Part shown: positions 16,209-25,691 of the stretch, piece by piece | Layout of the letters: the number at the start of each line of letters is the position of its first letter | Position numbering within the stretch: the first letter of the stretch is position 1 | Assembly: GCF_039614845.1 (NCBI RefSeq) | Contig: NZ_JBDIML010000001.1 | Location: 124,001-188,000 of the forward strand | Reading direction: 5' to 3' | From: Ornithinibacillus xuwenensis | GTDB lineage: Bacteria; Bacillota; Bacilli; Bacillales; Amphibacillaceae | DNA: 64,000 nucleotides | Program-made: the position numbers and the translations under genes | Notes under the pieces: model-generated | What the model was told of the DNA's origin: nothing | Database searches by the model: none | Seen by the model: the letters and a program-made list of their open reading frames with translations, nothing else

Positions 16209-17027
16209 ATGAGAAAACTGAAAATTACACTTTTTTTCGCGTTAATAATGGTTGTACTAGCAGCATGTGGAACAAAAGAGTCGGATGAGGAAAATACAAA
16301 TGGTGCAACTGATGATAATGCTGGTTCTGAATATGGACTAATAGAAGATGGTAAGCTTATCTTTGCAGCATCCGGAGAATTTAAACCGTTTAGTTATATG
16401 GAAGGAAATGAAATGGTTGGTTATGATATTGCCGTTGCAGAAGCAATTGCGGAAAAACTTGGCTTAGAAGCTGTACAGCAAAAAGCAAAGTTCTCTGGAA
16501 TTGTTACTGGAGTAAATGAAGGTCGATATGATGTTGCAGTTGCTAGTCATACGATTACAGATGATAGATTGGAAAAGGTTAATTTTTCTGACCCATACTA
16601 TTACTCTGGACCAGTTATTTATACAAGACCAGATAGTGATATTCAATCCGCTGAAGACCTCAAGGGTAAAGAGATTTCCGTATCTAGAGGTTCTACTTAT
16701 GTCGAAATGGCAGAAGAGTACACGGACGATATTAAACAAGTAGATAGTGATGTTGTAGCACTTCAATCACTAGCATCTGGTCATCATGATGCCGTTATCA
16801 CAGACGATATTACCGGTCAAACAGCCATTAAGAATGGCCTAGAGGTTGAAAACAGAGGTCAATTAGGAATCAGTGAACAAGCTATAGCGGTTAATAAAGA
16901 AAATGAAGCATTACTAGAAGCAATTAATGAAGCGCTACAAGAGCTTAAAGATAGTGGCGAGCTTGCAAAACTTTCAGAGGAATGGATTGGTGTTGATATT
17001 ACTCAAGAGCCTGAGGAGCTTGAATAA
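16209..17027 (+). CDS. Amino-acid ABC transporter substrate-binding lipoprotein
   Basis: 272 residues from ATG 16209; the open frame to 16161 lacks a ribosome site. A lipoprotein signal (RKLKITLFFALIMVVLAA, then Cys) and an acidic linker precede a bacterial family 3 solute-binding domain, starting 'GKLIFAASGEFKPFSYME' and with 'GYDIAVAEAIAEKLGLE', 'GRYDVAVASHTITDDRLEKV', 'VSRGSTYVEMAEE' and 'DAVITDD'. The fold binds polar amino acids. The acidic linker and surface suggest adaptation to salt. The exact ligand (for example cystine, glutamine or arginine) cannot be read from the sequence. First gene of a three-gene importer operon. Confidence 0.9.
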   Translation: MRKLKITLFFALIMVVLAACGTKESDEENTNGATDDNAGSEYGLIEDGKLIFAASGEFKPFSYMEGNEMVGYDIAVAEAIAEKLGLEAVQQKAKFSGIVTGVNEGRYDVAVASHTITDDRLEKVNFSDPYYYSGPVIYTRPDSDIQSAEDLKGKEISVSRGSTYVEMAEEYTDDIKQVDSDVVALQSLASGHHDAVITDDITGQTAIKNGLEVENRGQLGISEQAIAVNKENEALLEAINEALQELKDSGELAKLSEEWIGVDITQEPEELE

Positions 17028-17065
17028 GGAAAGCCTAGCAGATAAACCTTAAGGAGTTGGAACAC

Positions 17066-17719
17066 TTGTCTCATTTTTTTGATGTATTTGTAAATAGTTA
17101 TGACTTGTTTTTAGAGGGTCTGAAGATAACCCTACTACTTTCTGCGGCATCTTTACTTATCGCTTTTATTATTGGGTTATTCTTCGCAATCCTGAAGATA
17201 TCCAAAATAAAGCCGTTAGAATGGATAGCGGATGCTTACATTTGGGTTATCCGAGGAACACCATTAATTGTACAGATTTTTGTATTATATTATGGAATAG
17301 CAGAAATTATTTTAATAGATGAATTCTGGGCTGGAGCAATTGGTTTAGCGATTCACAGTGGAGCATATATTGCTGAAATCATACGTGGAGCAATTCAATC
17401 CATTGATAAGGGACAAATGGAAGCTGGTAGATCGTTAGGTATGACCAAGCTCCAAACCATGCGCAGGATTATACTTCCTCAAGCCTTTCGTCGAGCGATA
17501 CCTTCCTTAGGAAATCAATTTATTATTGGTATTAAGGACTCCTCACTAGTATCTTTCATTGGAGCACAGGAATTATTTGGCGTCTCTAGCTCCTTAGGAT
17601 CAAATTCATTTGATTTTCTGACATTCTATTCGATTGCGGCTGTTTACTATCTATTTATTGTATTAATCTTAACAGCTATTGTGAATAGGATAGAAAAGAA
17701 ATTAGGGAAAAGTGATTAA
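17066..17719 (+). CDS. Amino-acid ABC transporter permease
   Basis: The start is TTG 17066, placed nine bases after AAGGAG; the frame's earlier TTG (17057) abuts the ribosome site. 217 residues with about five membrane helices of the His/Glu/Gln/Arg permease family. The EAA loop is visible as 'EAGRSLGMTKLQTMRRIILP' followed by QAFRRAIPSLGNQF, the contact site for the ATPase. The pore is probably a homodimer, since no second permease gene is present. Confidence 0.92.
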   Translation: MSHFFDVFVNSYDLFLEGLKITLLLSAASLLIAFIIGLFFAILKISKIKPLEWIADAYIWVIRGTPLIVQIFVLYYGIAEIILIDEFWAGAIGLAIHSGAYIAEIIRGAIQSIDKGQMEAGRSLGMTKLQTMRRIILPQAFRRAIPSLGNQFIIGIKDSSLVSFIGAQELFGVSSSLGSNSFDFLTFYSIAAVYYLFIVLILTAIVNRIEKKLGKSD

Positions 17720-17731
17720 GGAGGAGACCGA

Positions 17732-18469
17732 ATGGAAGCAAAAGAGATGGTCAGAGTAGAAAAGTTAAATAAATCATTTGGAAGCCTACACGTATTAAAA
17801 GATATTGATCTAACTGTTAAAGAGAGCGATGTGGTAGTATTAATTGGCGCAAGTGGCTCTGGTAAGAGTACCTTACTACGTTGCTTAAATTTCCTTGAAC
17901 ATAAGGATAATGGAAAGATCATAATTAATGGGGAGCAAGTTGAGAATAAAACGCATGACTTAAATGAAGTTCGTCAGCGTGTAGGCATGGTTTTTCAGCA
18001 TTTTTATTTATTTCCCCATAAAACGGTATTAGAAAATGTCATTGAAGCACCTATTATGGTTAAACAGCTTCCGAAGAATCAAGCGATAGAAGAGGGAAAG
18101 GAACTATTAGATAAAGTTGGACTTGGAGATAAATATAATGTTTATCCATCTACGTTATCTGGTGGTCAAAAGCAACGTGTGGCTATTGCAAGATCATTAG
18201 CGATGAAGCCAGAAGTGATGTTATTTGACGAACCGACCTCTGCGCTTGATCCAGAATTAGTAGGTGAGGTATTGGCTACCATGCAGGAGCTTGCTGATGA
18301 AGGTATGACTATGGTTGTGGTAACACATGAAATGGGCTTTGCAAGGGAAGTTGCTGATTGGGTTGTTTATATGCACGATGGCAAGATTGTAGAGTATGGA
18401 CGACCAGAAGATTTATTTGAAAATCCTAAAGAACAACGCACTAAAGAATTTCTTAGCTCGATATTATAA
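17732..18469 (+). CDS. Amino-acid ABC transporter ATP-binding protein (PAAT family)
   Basis: 245 residues from ATG 17732, behind AAGGAGGAG. Walker A GASGSGKST (about residues 38-46), Q-loop 'VFQHFYLFPHKTVLENV', signature LSGGQKQRVAIARSLA, Walker B 'VMLFDEPTSALDPE' and the switch His in 'VVVTHEMGF'. Typical of polar amino-acid importers (GlnQ/HisP-like). Completes the operon that ends at the terminator at 18471. This operon lies where ysxD lies in B. subtilis. Confidence 0.95.
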   Translation: MEAKEMVRVEKLNKSFGSLHVLKDIDLTVKESDVVVLIGASGSGKSTLLRCLNFLEHKDNGKIIINGEQVENKTHDLNEVRQRVGMVFQHFYLFPHKTVLENVIEAPIMVKQLPKNQAIEEGKELLDKVGLGDKYNVYPSTLSGGQKQRVAIARSLAMKPEVMLFDEPTSALDPELVGEVLATMQELADEGMTMVVVTHEMGFAREVADWVVYMHDGKIVEYGRPEDLFENPKEQRTKEFLSSIL

Positions 18470-18470
18470 A

Positions 18471-18502
18471 ATAAAACCAGCAAATGCTGGTTTTATTTTT
18501 TT
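18471..18502. terminator. Bidirectional terminator between the ABC operon and the convergent membrane gene
   Basis: ATAAAACCAGCA / TGCTGGTTTTAT, a 12-bp perfect stem with a 2-base spacer loop, followed by seven T on the plus strand. It overlaps the end of the minus-strand gene. Confidence 0.85.
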
Positions 18503-18975
18503 CGTTTTAAAAGGTAAATTCCTATTCCGACTAATACAATTGGCCAATAGATATTGATGAAGTCAAATACATCATAAACCCAGTCAAACCATGTTGGTAC
18601 ATTAATGGAGAAAATTAAAATACTGGAAAGAGTAATCAATATTAGGCCTGGCAATAATCCTTGTTTTGTTTTCATATAGCGTACGATAAAGGCGATGCCG
18701 ACTATAAGAGGATACATTGCCCAATGATCCGTCCAAAAGGCATAATGCTGTATACCATGAAAGTGAATGCCTAAGCCGAATATAATGGTAGCCCCCAGTA
18801 ATTGATGATAATCTTTTGATTGAAAGCTATATATTAATAGCGATAAGCCAATAATAATTAATAAGGTAGGCCAAGAATAAAAATCCGTGAAAATAGGGAG
18901 CTTTAGTTGACGGAATAAGAAATACAGCCCAATACCAATTAATAGATAGGCGGTAAACGTATTTTTGTTTTTCAT
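18493..18975 (-). CDS. Multi-pass membrane protein, LiaI/LiaF-like transmembrane region
   Basis: 160 residues with about five or six hydrophobic helices. The N-terminal 'AYLLIGIGLYFLFRQLKL', then WPTLLIIIGLSLLIYSF, and the C-terminal 'IYWPIVLVGIGIYLLKRKK' match the repeated 'WP.ilI..G...L' pattern of the LiaI/LiaF-type membrane domain (DUF5668). In Bacillus such domains belong to cell-envelope stress sensing, but this protein has no extra domain and stands alone. Convergent to the ABC operon; divergent from hemA. Confidence 0.7.
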   Translation of the reverse strand: MKNKNTFTAYLLIGIGLYFLFRQLKLPIFTDFYSWPTLLIIIGLSLLIYSFQSKDYHQLLGATIIFGLGIHFHGIQHYAFWTDHWAMYPLIVGIAFIVRYMKTKQGLLPGLILITLSSILIFSINVPTWFDWVYDVFDFINIYWPIVLVGIGIYLLKRKK

Positions 18976-19149
18976 CTATAAACCTCACTTTGTAACGTCA
19001 TTATTCGTTAGTCGATAATTCCATAAGTTGATTTCTTGCTTCTTATCTTACGGTATGATAGAGTACATCTGGGTATTATTTATAATTATTATCATATCAT
19101 ATTGTTTCAAAATCTGTTCACAAAACAAAAAAATCCAACGATTTATCTA

Positions 19150-19158
19150 TGGTATAAT
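19150..19158 (+). promoter_or_regulatory. Extended -10 upstream of hemA
   Basis: TGGTATAAT (TATAAT 19153-19158) with no good -35. It lies 68 bases before the hemA start and is the best candidate promoter of the hemAXCDBL operon. Confidence 0.5.
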
Positions 19159-19225
19159 AGTTGGAGTAAAAGAAATTCACGTTCAATGAAATATTGAACC
19201 TCTTGATCTTTGGAGGAGAGATAAG

Positions 19226-20599
19226 GTGCACATTCTAAAAGTAGGACTAAACTATAAATCAGCCCCTGTTGAAATACGGGAAAAACTAACGTTCCCTGAA
19301 AACTCTCTTCAGGATGCAATGCTGGAATTAAAAAAACGAAAAAGTATTTTAGAAAACGTAATCGTTTCAACCTGTAATCGTACTGAAATCTATGCAGTGG
19401 TAGATCAGGCTCACACAGGTCGTTATTATATAAAGCAATTTTTAGAAGACTGGTTTGAAATTGTAAAGGAAGAGTTTTCTCCTTACCTTCGCATTTCAGA
19501 AGATGATGGCGCCTTGGAGCATTTATTTAGGGTTTCTTCAGGTCTTGATTCGATGGTTCTAGGGGAGACTCAAATACTTGGACAGGTTAAACAAGCGTTT
19601 TTAACTTCTCAAGAAATTAATGCAACTGGTACCATTTTTAATGAATTGTTCAAACAAGCGATAACATTTGCTAAAAAGTCACATAGGGATACAGCTATAG
19701 GAGAAAATGCAGTATCTGTTAGTTATGCTGCCGTAGAGCTTTCCAAAAAGATCTTTGGTAGTTTAAATAAGAAGCATGTCGTCATCCTTGGAGCAGGAAA
19801 AATGGGTGAGTTAGCTGTTAAAAACATCCAAGGATCTGGTGCAACGGAGATTACTGTAGTAAACCGAACACTTGAAAAAGCACAAGCATTGGCAGATAAG
19901 TTTGAGGCGAAAGCAATGCAAATCAATCAATTATCAGATGTGTTGTTAAACACAGATATTTTAATTAGTTCGACAGGATCAGAGTCATTTGTTTTGACGA
20001 AGGAAATGTTAGAACCGATTCAGAAATTACGTAAAGGAAACCCACTTTTCTTAGTAGACATTGCAGTACCTAGGGATTTAGATCCGAAAATCGGTCAAAT
20101 AGATAATGTGTTCTTATATGATATTGATGATCTTCAAAATATTGTTGACGAAAACCTTGAAGCGCGTAAGCATGCAGCACAGGCAATTGAAATATCACTT
20201 GAAAAAGAGATTATCCTTTTTAAAGAGTGGTTAAAGACACTTGGAGTTGTACCAGTTATATCTGCTTTAAGGCAAAAGGCACTTCGAATACAAGCAGAAA
20301 CAATGGAAAGTATTGAGCGTAAAATGCCGGAACTTACTGATAGAGAGAAAAAGGTTTTAAATAAACATACGAAGAGTATTATTAATCAATTATTAAAAGA
20401 GCCAATTACACAAGCGAAAGAATTGGCTGGTTCCGATAAGGGAGAGGAAGCACTGCAATTATTTGTTGATATCTTTGGAATTGAGAGTGAAGTTCAGGAA
20501 GAATATGAAAAACAAGCAAAAAAAAATGATGTTTCCTTAGACTCAAATCAACGAGAAAAAGGATTTCATGCGCTTCTAGAAAAGCTCGCTACGAATTAA
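19226..20599 (+). CDS. hemA: Glutamyl-tRNA reductase
   Basis: Converts glutamyl-tRNA to glutamate-1-semialdehyde, the first committed step of C5 haem biosynthesis. 457 residues from GTG 19226, behind TTGGAGGAG. Catalytic Cys50 in VSTCNRTE, then the glutamate-recognition 'GLDSMVLGETQILGQ', the NADPH site 'VVILGAGKMGELAVKNI' and the C-terminal dimerisation helix. Heads the hemAXCDBL operon with short spacers. Confidence 0.98.
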   Translation: MHILKVGLNYKSAPVEIREKLTFPENSLQDAMLELKKRKSILENVIVSTCNRTEIYAVVDQAHTGRYYIKQFLEDWFEIVKEEFSPYLRISEDDGALEHLFRVSSGLDSMVLGETQILGQVKQAFLTSQEINATGTIFNELFKQAITFAKKSHRDTAIGENAVSVSYAAVELSKKIFGSLNKKHVVILGAGKMGELAVKNIQGSGATEITVVNRTLEKAQALADKFEAKAMQINQLSDVLLNTDILISSTGSESFVLTKEMLEPIQKLRKGNPLFLVDIAVPRDLDPKIGQIDNVFLYDIDDLQNIVDENLEARKHAAQAIEISLEKEIILFKEWLKTLGVVPVISALRQKALRIQAETMESIERKMPELTDREKKVLNKHTKSIINQLLKEPITQAKELAGSDKGEEALQLFVDIFGIESEVQEEYEKQAKKNDVSLDSNQREKGFHALLEKLATN

Positions 20600-20619
20600 T
20601 AATGTAAAGGAACTTCAAT

Positions 20620-21441
20620 ATGGTTGATATTCGTTGGCTTTATGAAGGAATATTCGTTATTTATATCTTAAGTTTAATTGGTTATTTTATTGATTTTGTA
20701 CAACAAAACCGGAAGGCGAATAAAGTAGCCTTCTGGTTACTTTGTATGGTTTGGCTCCTTCAAACCTTTTTTTTATTTCACCAGCTTGTCGTTCTAAAAC
20801 GATTTCCTATAGCAACTTTAACCGATAGCCTTTTCTTTTACGCATGGGTATTAGTTACATTTTCAATCATTATGAACCGTCTGTTTAAGGTGCATTTCAT
20901 CGTTTTCTTTATCAATTTATTTGGTTTTTTTATATTAGTGATGCATGCATCACTAATCGTGCAGACACATGTGGAACAGCCTGGTATACAGTTGGTACAT
21001 GAAATATTAATTTCACATATTTCCTTGGCAATTATTTCTTATGGGTTTTTTACGATATCGTTTTTATTTTCTATAATGTATATGCTTCAGTATCGATTCT
21101 TAAAAGAAAAGAAGGCAATAAAGTGGATCTGGCGTTTAGGAGATTTGGAACGGTTGGATGTATTTACCTTTCGGGCAATTACAATTGGTGTTCCACTGTT
21201 ACTAATTGCTATCATTTTAGGCTTTGTTTGGGCGTATGCGGAAAATGTAGAATTCTATTGGTTTGACTTAAAGACTATTGGATCAATACTAGTACTATTC
21301 GTTTATATCGTATACCTATTATTAAGAATCGGGAAGCGGTACTCAGGTAAATCGTTAGCATTTTATAATACTTATGCATTTCTTGTATTAGTTATTAATT
21401 TCTTTTTATTTAGTACACTGTCAAATTTTCATATTCAGTAA
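20620..21441 (+). CDS. hemX: HemX, integral membrane protein of the haem operon
   Basis: 273 residues from ATG 20620 with about eight hydrophobic helices. It belongs to the cytochrome c assembly (CcsA/CcmC-like) superfamily: 'EILISHISLAIISYGFFTIS' has the family's conserved His and the helix that follows. In B. subtilis HemX lowers the cellular amount of HemA protein. It lies between hemA and hemC as expected. Confidence 0.93.
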   Translation: MVDIRWLYEGIFVIYILSLIGYFIDFVQQNRKANKVAFWLLCMVWLLQTFFLFHQLVVLKRFPIATLTDSLFFYAWVLVTFSIIMNRLFKVHFIVFFINLFGFFILVMHASLIVQTHVEQPGIQLVHEILISHISLAIISYGFFTISFLFSIMYMLQYRFLKEKKAIKWIWRLGDLERLDVFTFRAITIGVPLLLIAIILGFVWAYAENVEFYWFDLKTIGSILVLFVYIVYLLLRIGKRYSGKSLAFYNTYAFLVLVINFFLFSTLSNFHIQ

Positions 21442-21462
21442 ACATTTAAGGAGGCATAACAG

Positions 21463-22392
21463 ATGCGAAAAATTATTGTTGGATCACGGCAAAGCAATCT
21501 AGCATTGACACAGACAAATTGGGTAATAAACGAGCTTAAAAAAGCAGGGGTACAAAATGATTTTGAAGTTAAAAAAATCGTGACAAAAGGTGATCGAATT
21601 CTTGATGTTACGTTATCAAAGGTTGGCGGAAAGGGACTGTTCGTGAAAGAAATTGAACAAGCCTTATACGATAAGGAAATTGACTTTGCAGTACATAGTA
21701 TGAAAGACATGCCTGCAATTCTTCCAGAAGGATTAGTAATCTCATCCATACCGGTGAGAGAAGACCATCGGGATGCACTTCTGTCAAAAGATAATATTCA
21801 ATTAAAGGATTTACCAGAAGGAGCTATTGTAGGTACGAGCAGCTTGCGTCGAGCGGCTCAAATTTTAGCTACTAGACCAGATATAGAAATAAAATGGATA
21901 CGAGGAAACATTGAGACACGGATTCGTAAATTGAATGAAGAAGATTATGACGCCATTATTTTAGCTGTTTCTGGGCTAAAGCGAGTTGGTTTAAGCGAGG
22001 ACTTAATAACAGAATATTTAGAGCCTGAAGTATGTGTGCCTGCAGTTGGGCAAGGAGCATTGGCAATCGAATGTCGTGAGGATGATGAAGAGCTTCACCA
22101 ACTTTTGGCAAAGATTAATGATGACTATACAACAAAGACTGTTAAAGCAGAAAGAACATATTTACACTTATTAGAAGGTGGCTGTCAAATTCCAATTGGT
22201 GGATTTGCCTATTTGGAGGAAGACGAGGTTGTTCTAACAGCACTTGTTGGTACACCAGATGGTAAGACTATATTAAAAGAAGTAGTACGTGGTAAGGATC
22301 CAGAGAAAGTTGGAAAAATTGCAGCTGAAAAATTATTGAAGCAAGGTGCCAAAGAAATTGTGGAACAAGTTAAAGAGGAGTTAGACAAATAA
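21463..22392 (+). CDS. hemC: Hydroxymethylbilane synthase (porphobilinogen deaminase)
   Basis: Polymerises four porphobilinogens. 309 residues from ATG 21463, behind AAGGAGG. Marks: 'VGSRQSNLALTQT', 'VHSMKDMPAILP', 'GTSSLRRAAQ', 'WIRGNIETR', and the dipyrromethane-bearing Cys241 in 'LLEGGCQIPIGG'. The stop overlaps the hemD start (TAATGG). Confidence 0.98.
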   Translation: MRKIIVGSRQSNLALTQTNWVINELKKAGVQNDFEVKKIVTKGDRILDVTLSKVGGKGLFVKEIEQALYDKEIDFAVHSMKDMPAILPEGLVISSIPVREDHRDALLSKDNIQLKDLPEGAIVGTSSLRRAAQILATRPDIEIKWIRGNIETRIRKLNEEDYDAIILAVSGLKRVGLSEDLITEYLEPEVCVPAVGQGALAIECREDDEELHQLLAKINDDYTTKTVKAERTYLHLLEGGCQIPIGGFAYLEEDEVVLTALVGTPDGKTILKEVVRGKDPEKVGKIAAEKLLKQGAKEIVEQVKEELDK

Positions 22393-23156
22393 TGGAGCTT
22401 CCATTATTGAAGCGTAAAATCCTTATCACCCGTGAAGCCAAACAATCGAAAGGTTTCGCAGATAAGCTTACTAACCTTGGGGCAGAGGTCTCTACTGTAC
22501 CACTCCTTAAAATCAATTGTAAAAATTCTCGTGATAATCAACATATGCTACAAAAAATCATGAACTTTCAATGGATTGTTTTTACTAGTGAAAATGGAAT
22601 TAATTGCTTTTTCCAATTGCTTGAGGACGATACGCTACTTCAACAAATCCGCTTTGCTGTTGTTGGTAAAAAGACAGAAGAAGCGTTAAATCGTTACGGC
22701 TATCAAGCAGATCTAGTTCCATCAATCTATGACGGTAATCACCTCGTAACAGAATTTCTTGATAGATATCATGAAATTGGAAAAGTATTGCTCGTTCAAG
22801 GTAATCGTTCTCGAGATGTTATTGAGAAGGGTCTAATAAATGCTGGAGTTCCGTATGAGACACTCATTGTGTATGAAACTTCCTACAACGAAGAAGCTAG
22901 GAAATCCCTAGACCGTGTATTAAGGGCAGTTGAATTTGATTTTATTACATTTACGAGCCCTTCAACAGTGGAGGCTTTTCATCAGTTTAAGCCTAGCGAG
23001 CTCCATTTACCCATTGATACTAATATTATATGTATTGGTAAAACAACAGAAAATCGCGCAAAGGAGCTTGGTTTTAACCAAACGCGTATTCCAGATTCCT
23101 ATACAATAGATGGAATGATTGAAGTTATGTGCCAAACTTTTAATAGAGAGGATTGA
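22392..23156 (+). CDS. hemD: Uroporphyrinogen-III synthase
   Basis: 254 residues starting in the TAATG overlap with hemC. Two Rossmann-like lobes; recognisable are 'ILITREAKQSKGFADKL', 'WIVFTSENGINCFFQLL', 'VQGNRSRDVIEKGL' and 'DFITFTSPSTVEAF', which are the best-conserved stretches of this otherwise variable enzyme. It cyclises hydroxymethylbilane with D-ring inversion. Identity is confirmed by its place between hemC and hemB. Confidence 0.93.
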   Translation: MELPLLKRKILITREAKQSKGFADKLTNLGAEVSTVPLLKINCKNSRDNQHMLQKIMNFQWIVFTSENGINCFFQLLEDDTLLQQIRFAVVGKKTEEALNRYGYQADLVPSIYDGNHLVTEFLDRYHEIGKVLLVQGNRSRDVIEKGLINAGVPYETLIVYETSYNEEARKSLDRVLRAVEFDFITFTSPSTVEAFHQFKPSELHLPIDTNIICIGKTTENRAKELGFNQTRIPDSYTIDGMIEVMCQTFNRED

Positions 23157-23163
23157 ATTAACT

Positions 23164-24150
23164 ATGGAAAAACATGTAGATTTTAAACGTCATCGTCGCT
23201 TACGTTCCTCTAATGCGATGCGCACGATGGTTAGAGAAAATCACCTTCGAGTTGAAGATTTTATCTATCCGATGTTTGTTTTAGAAGGAAAAAACACCAA
23301 AAATGAAGTGTCTTCAATGCCTGGAGTATATCAAGTATCACTTGATTTAGTAGTAGAAGAAGTGAGAGAAATGTATGACTTAGGTATTAAGTCTATTATA
23401 TTGTTTGGAGTTCCGAATGAAAAAGATGAAATTGGTAGTGGTGCATTCGTGGAAACTGGAATTGTCCAAGAAGCAACACGTCTTATTAAAAGCGAATTTC
23501 ACGATTTACTAATTATTGCAGACACATGCTTATGTGAATATACATCTCATGGTCATTGTGGTGTTATTCATGATCATGATGTAGATAATGATGCATCACT
23601 TAAATTACTAGCGAGAACCGCAGTTTCTCAAGCACAGGCGGGGGCCGATATTATTGCACCATCCAACATGATGGATGGATTTGTTATAGCTATTCGTCAG
23701 GCATTAGATGAAGCAGGGTTTACCAATATCCCAATTATGTCATATGCCGTTAAATATGCGTCTGCTTTTTATGGACCGTTTCGAGATGCAGCTGATAGTA
23801 CTCCTCAATTCGGTGACCGTAAAACCTATCAAATGGATCCAGCCAATCGACTAGAAGCGTTACGAGAGGCGGAGTCCGATGTACAAGAGGGAGCAGATTT
23901 TCTAATTGTGAAGCCTGCTTTGTCTTATCTCGATATTGTTCGTGATGTTCGAAATAACTATAATCTTCCTGTAGTTGCCTATAATGTAAGTGGTGAGTAT
24001 GCGATGGTGAAAGCAGCAGCTCAAAACGGATGGATAAATGAACGTGAATTAGTAATGGAAAAACTAACTTCAATGAAACGCGCTGGAGCAGATTTAATCA
24101 TTTCATATTTTGCAAAAGATGTAGCAGTTTGGCTTAAAGAAACTAATTAA
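23164..24150 (+). CDS. hemB: Delta-aminolevulinic acid dehydratase (porphobilinogen synthase)
   Basis: Condenses two 5-aminolevulinate molecules. 328 residues from ATG 23164; the longer open frame overlaps hemD without a ribosome site. Marks: 'RHRRLRSSNAMRTMVRE', the zinc-site Cys cluster in 'ADTCLCEYTSHGHCG', the Schiff-base lysines Lys197 ('SYAVKYASAFYGPFRDAA') and Lys250 ('FLIVKPALSYLDI'). The presence of three Cys points to a zinc-dependent enzyme. Confidence 0.98.
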   Translation: MEKHVDFKRHRRLRSSNAMRTMVRENHLRVEDFIYPMFVLEGKNTKNEVSSMPGVYQVSLDLVVEEVREMYDLGIKSIILFGVPNEKDEIGSGAFVETGIVQEATRLIKSEFHDLLIIADTCLCEYTSHGHCGVIHDHDVDNDASLKLLARTAVSQAQAGADIIAPSNMMDGFVIAIRQALDEAGFTNIPIMSYAVKYASAFYGPFRDAADSTPQFGDRKTYQMDPANRLEALREAESDVQEGADFLIVKPALSYLDIVRDVRNNYNLPVVAYNVSGEYAMVKAAAQNGWINERELVMEKLTSMKRAGADLIISYFAKDVAVWLKETN

Positions 24151-24169
24151 TAGGGTGAGGTGAATCGTT

Positions 24170-25459
24170 TTGAAAAACTATAATCAATCAATTGATGCAT
24201 ATAAGGAAGCGGTAGACTTAATGCCAGGTGGTGTGAACTCACCTGTACGTGCATTTAAATCTGTCGGTATGGATCCTATTTTTATGGAGAGTGGAAAAGG
24301 CTCTAAAATTACAGATATTGATGGAAATGAATATATTGATTATGTGCTTAGTTGGGGTCCGTTAATATTAGGACATGCCGATGAACGTGTTGTGAGTAAA
24401 TTGCAAGAGGTCATTGAAAAGGGTACAAGCTTTGGTGCACCGACATTACTCGAAAATAAACTAGCAAAATTAGTTATTGACCGTGTACCTTCTATTGAAG
24501 TTGTTCGAATGGTGAATTCTGGAACAGAGGCTACAATGAGCGCATTGCGATTAGCTCGTGGTTATACTGGAAAAGATTTAATCCTTAAGTTTGAGGGAAG
24601 CTATCATGGTCATGGAGATTCTTTATTAATTAAGGCTGGCTCAGGAGTTGCGACTTTAGGACTTCCGGATAGTCCTGGAGTTCCAAAGTCTATTGCCCAA
24701 AATACAATAACGGTTGCCTATAATGACCAAGAAGGTGTTCGATCTGCTTTTGAAAAATATGGCGATAACATTGCGGCAGTTATTGCAGAGCCTGTTTGTG
24801 GAAATATGGGTGTAGTACCACCTGTTAATGATTTTTTACCATTCCTAAGACAAATTACGGAACAGCACGGCTCTTTACTTGTGTTTGATGAAGTGATGAC
24901 CGGATTTCGTGTTGATTATCATTGTGCTCAAGGCTATTACGGAGTAACGCCAGATTTAACATGCTTAGGTAAAGTTATTGGTGGTGGATTACCAGTAGGA
25001 GCTTATGGTGGGAAACGTGAGATTATGGAACAAGTTGCTCCTCAAGGGCCAATCTATCAAGCCGGAACTCTCTCAGGTAATCCGTTAGCAATGACAGCAG
25101 GTTTTGAAACCTTGAATGCATTAACAGGATTTTCTTATGAGGAAATTAATAAACAAGTCGACAGGTTAATAGAGGGATATCAGACAGCAGCTAAGGAATT
25201 TAATATTCCATTACAAATTAATCGAGCTGGCTCTATGGTTGGTGTTTTCTTTGCAGAAGAACCAGTAACTAATTTTGCAACTGCTTCACAATCAAACCTT
25301 GACTATTTTAAACAATATTACCGAGCAATGGCAGAAGAAGGTGTATTCCTACCACCTTCTCAGTTTGAAGGATTATTCCTTTCAACGGCTCATACCGAAG
25401 AGGATATTGATAATACGATTGAAGCTGCAAGAAAAGCGTTTTCCAAGATAACGAAATAA
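24170..25459 (+). CDS. hemL: Glutamate-1-semialdehyde 2,1-aminomutase
   Basis: A PLP enzyme that makes 5-aminolevulinate. 429 residues from TTG 24170, behind GGGTGAGGTG. 'MPGGVNSPVRAF' at the N-terminus, the PLP-phosphate site 'NSGTEATMSALRLAR', 'FDEVMTGFRV' and the Schiff-base Lys268 in 'CLGKVIGGGLPVGAYGG'. Last gene of the operon, followed by a strong terminator. Confidence 0.98.
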   Translation: MKNYNQSIDAYKEAVDLMPGGVNSPVRAFKSVGMDPIFMESGKGSKITDIDGNEYIDYVLSWGPLILGHADERVVSKLQEVIEKGTSFGAPTLLENKLAKLVIDRVPSIEVVRMVNSGTEATMSALRLARGYTGKDLILKFEGSYHGHGDSLLIKAGSGVATLGLPDSPGVPKSIAQNTITVAYNDQEGVRSAFEKYGDNIAAVIAEPVCGNMGVVPPVNDFLPFLRQITEQHGSLLVFDEVMTGFRVDYHCAQGYYGVTPDLTCLGKVIGGGLPVGAYGGKREIMEQVAPQGPIYQAGTLSGNPLAMTAGFETLNALTGFSYEEINKQVDRLIEGYQTAAKEFNIPLQINRAGSMVGVFFAEEPVTNFATASQSNLDYFKQYYRAMAEEGVFLPPSQFEGLFLSTAHTEEDIDNTIEAARKAFSKITK

Positions 25460-25465
25460 TCGGTG

Positions 25466-25497
25466 AAAAGCTATTCCAATTTTGGAATAGCTTTTTA
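25466..25497 (+). terminator. Terminator of the hem operon
   Basis: AAAAGCTATTCCA / TGGAATAGCTTTT, a 13-bp perfect stem with a 4-base loop, followed by T. Confidence 0.9.
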
Positions 25498-25691
25498 TTA
25501 TTTCTCATGTAATGTTACACATTGCTTTTACGTTATGGCGTTAGTCTTCTTCAGCTAGTCCTAGGAATTAGTTAGAGCAAAAATTATGTGCAATTGATTT
25601 TATGCTACTAAGCATATCCTTATGTCTTGGCTCATATAGATAATTAAGAGATAAGAGCATATGGATGTATGTTTGGAAGGGAGGAAGCTAC

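Noticed and set aside
23750..24073. 107-residue minus-strand open frame inside hemB
   Set aside because: Antisense shadow; no ribosome site and hemB coding is beyond doubt.
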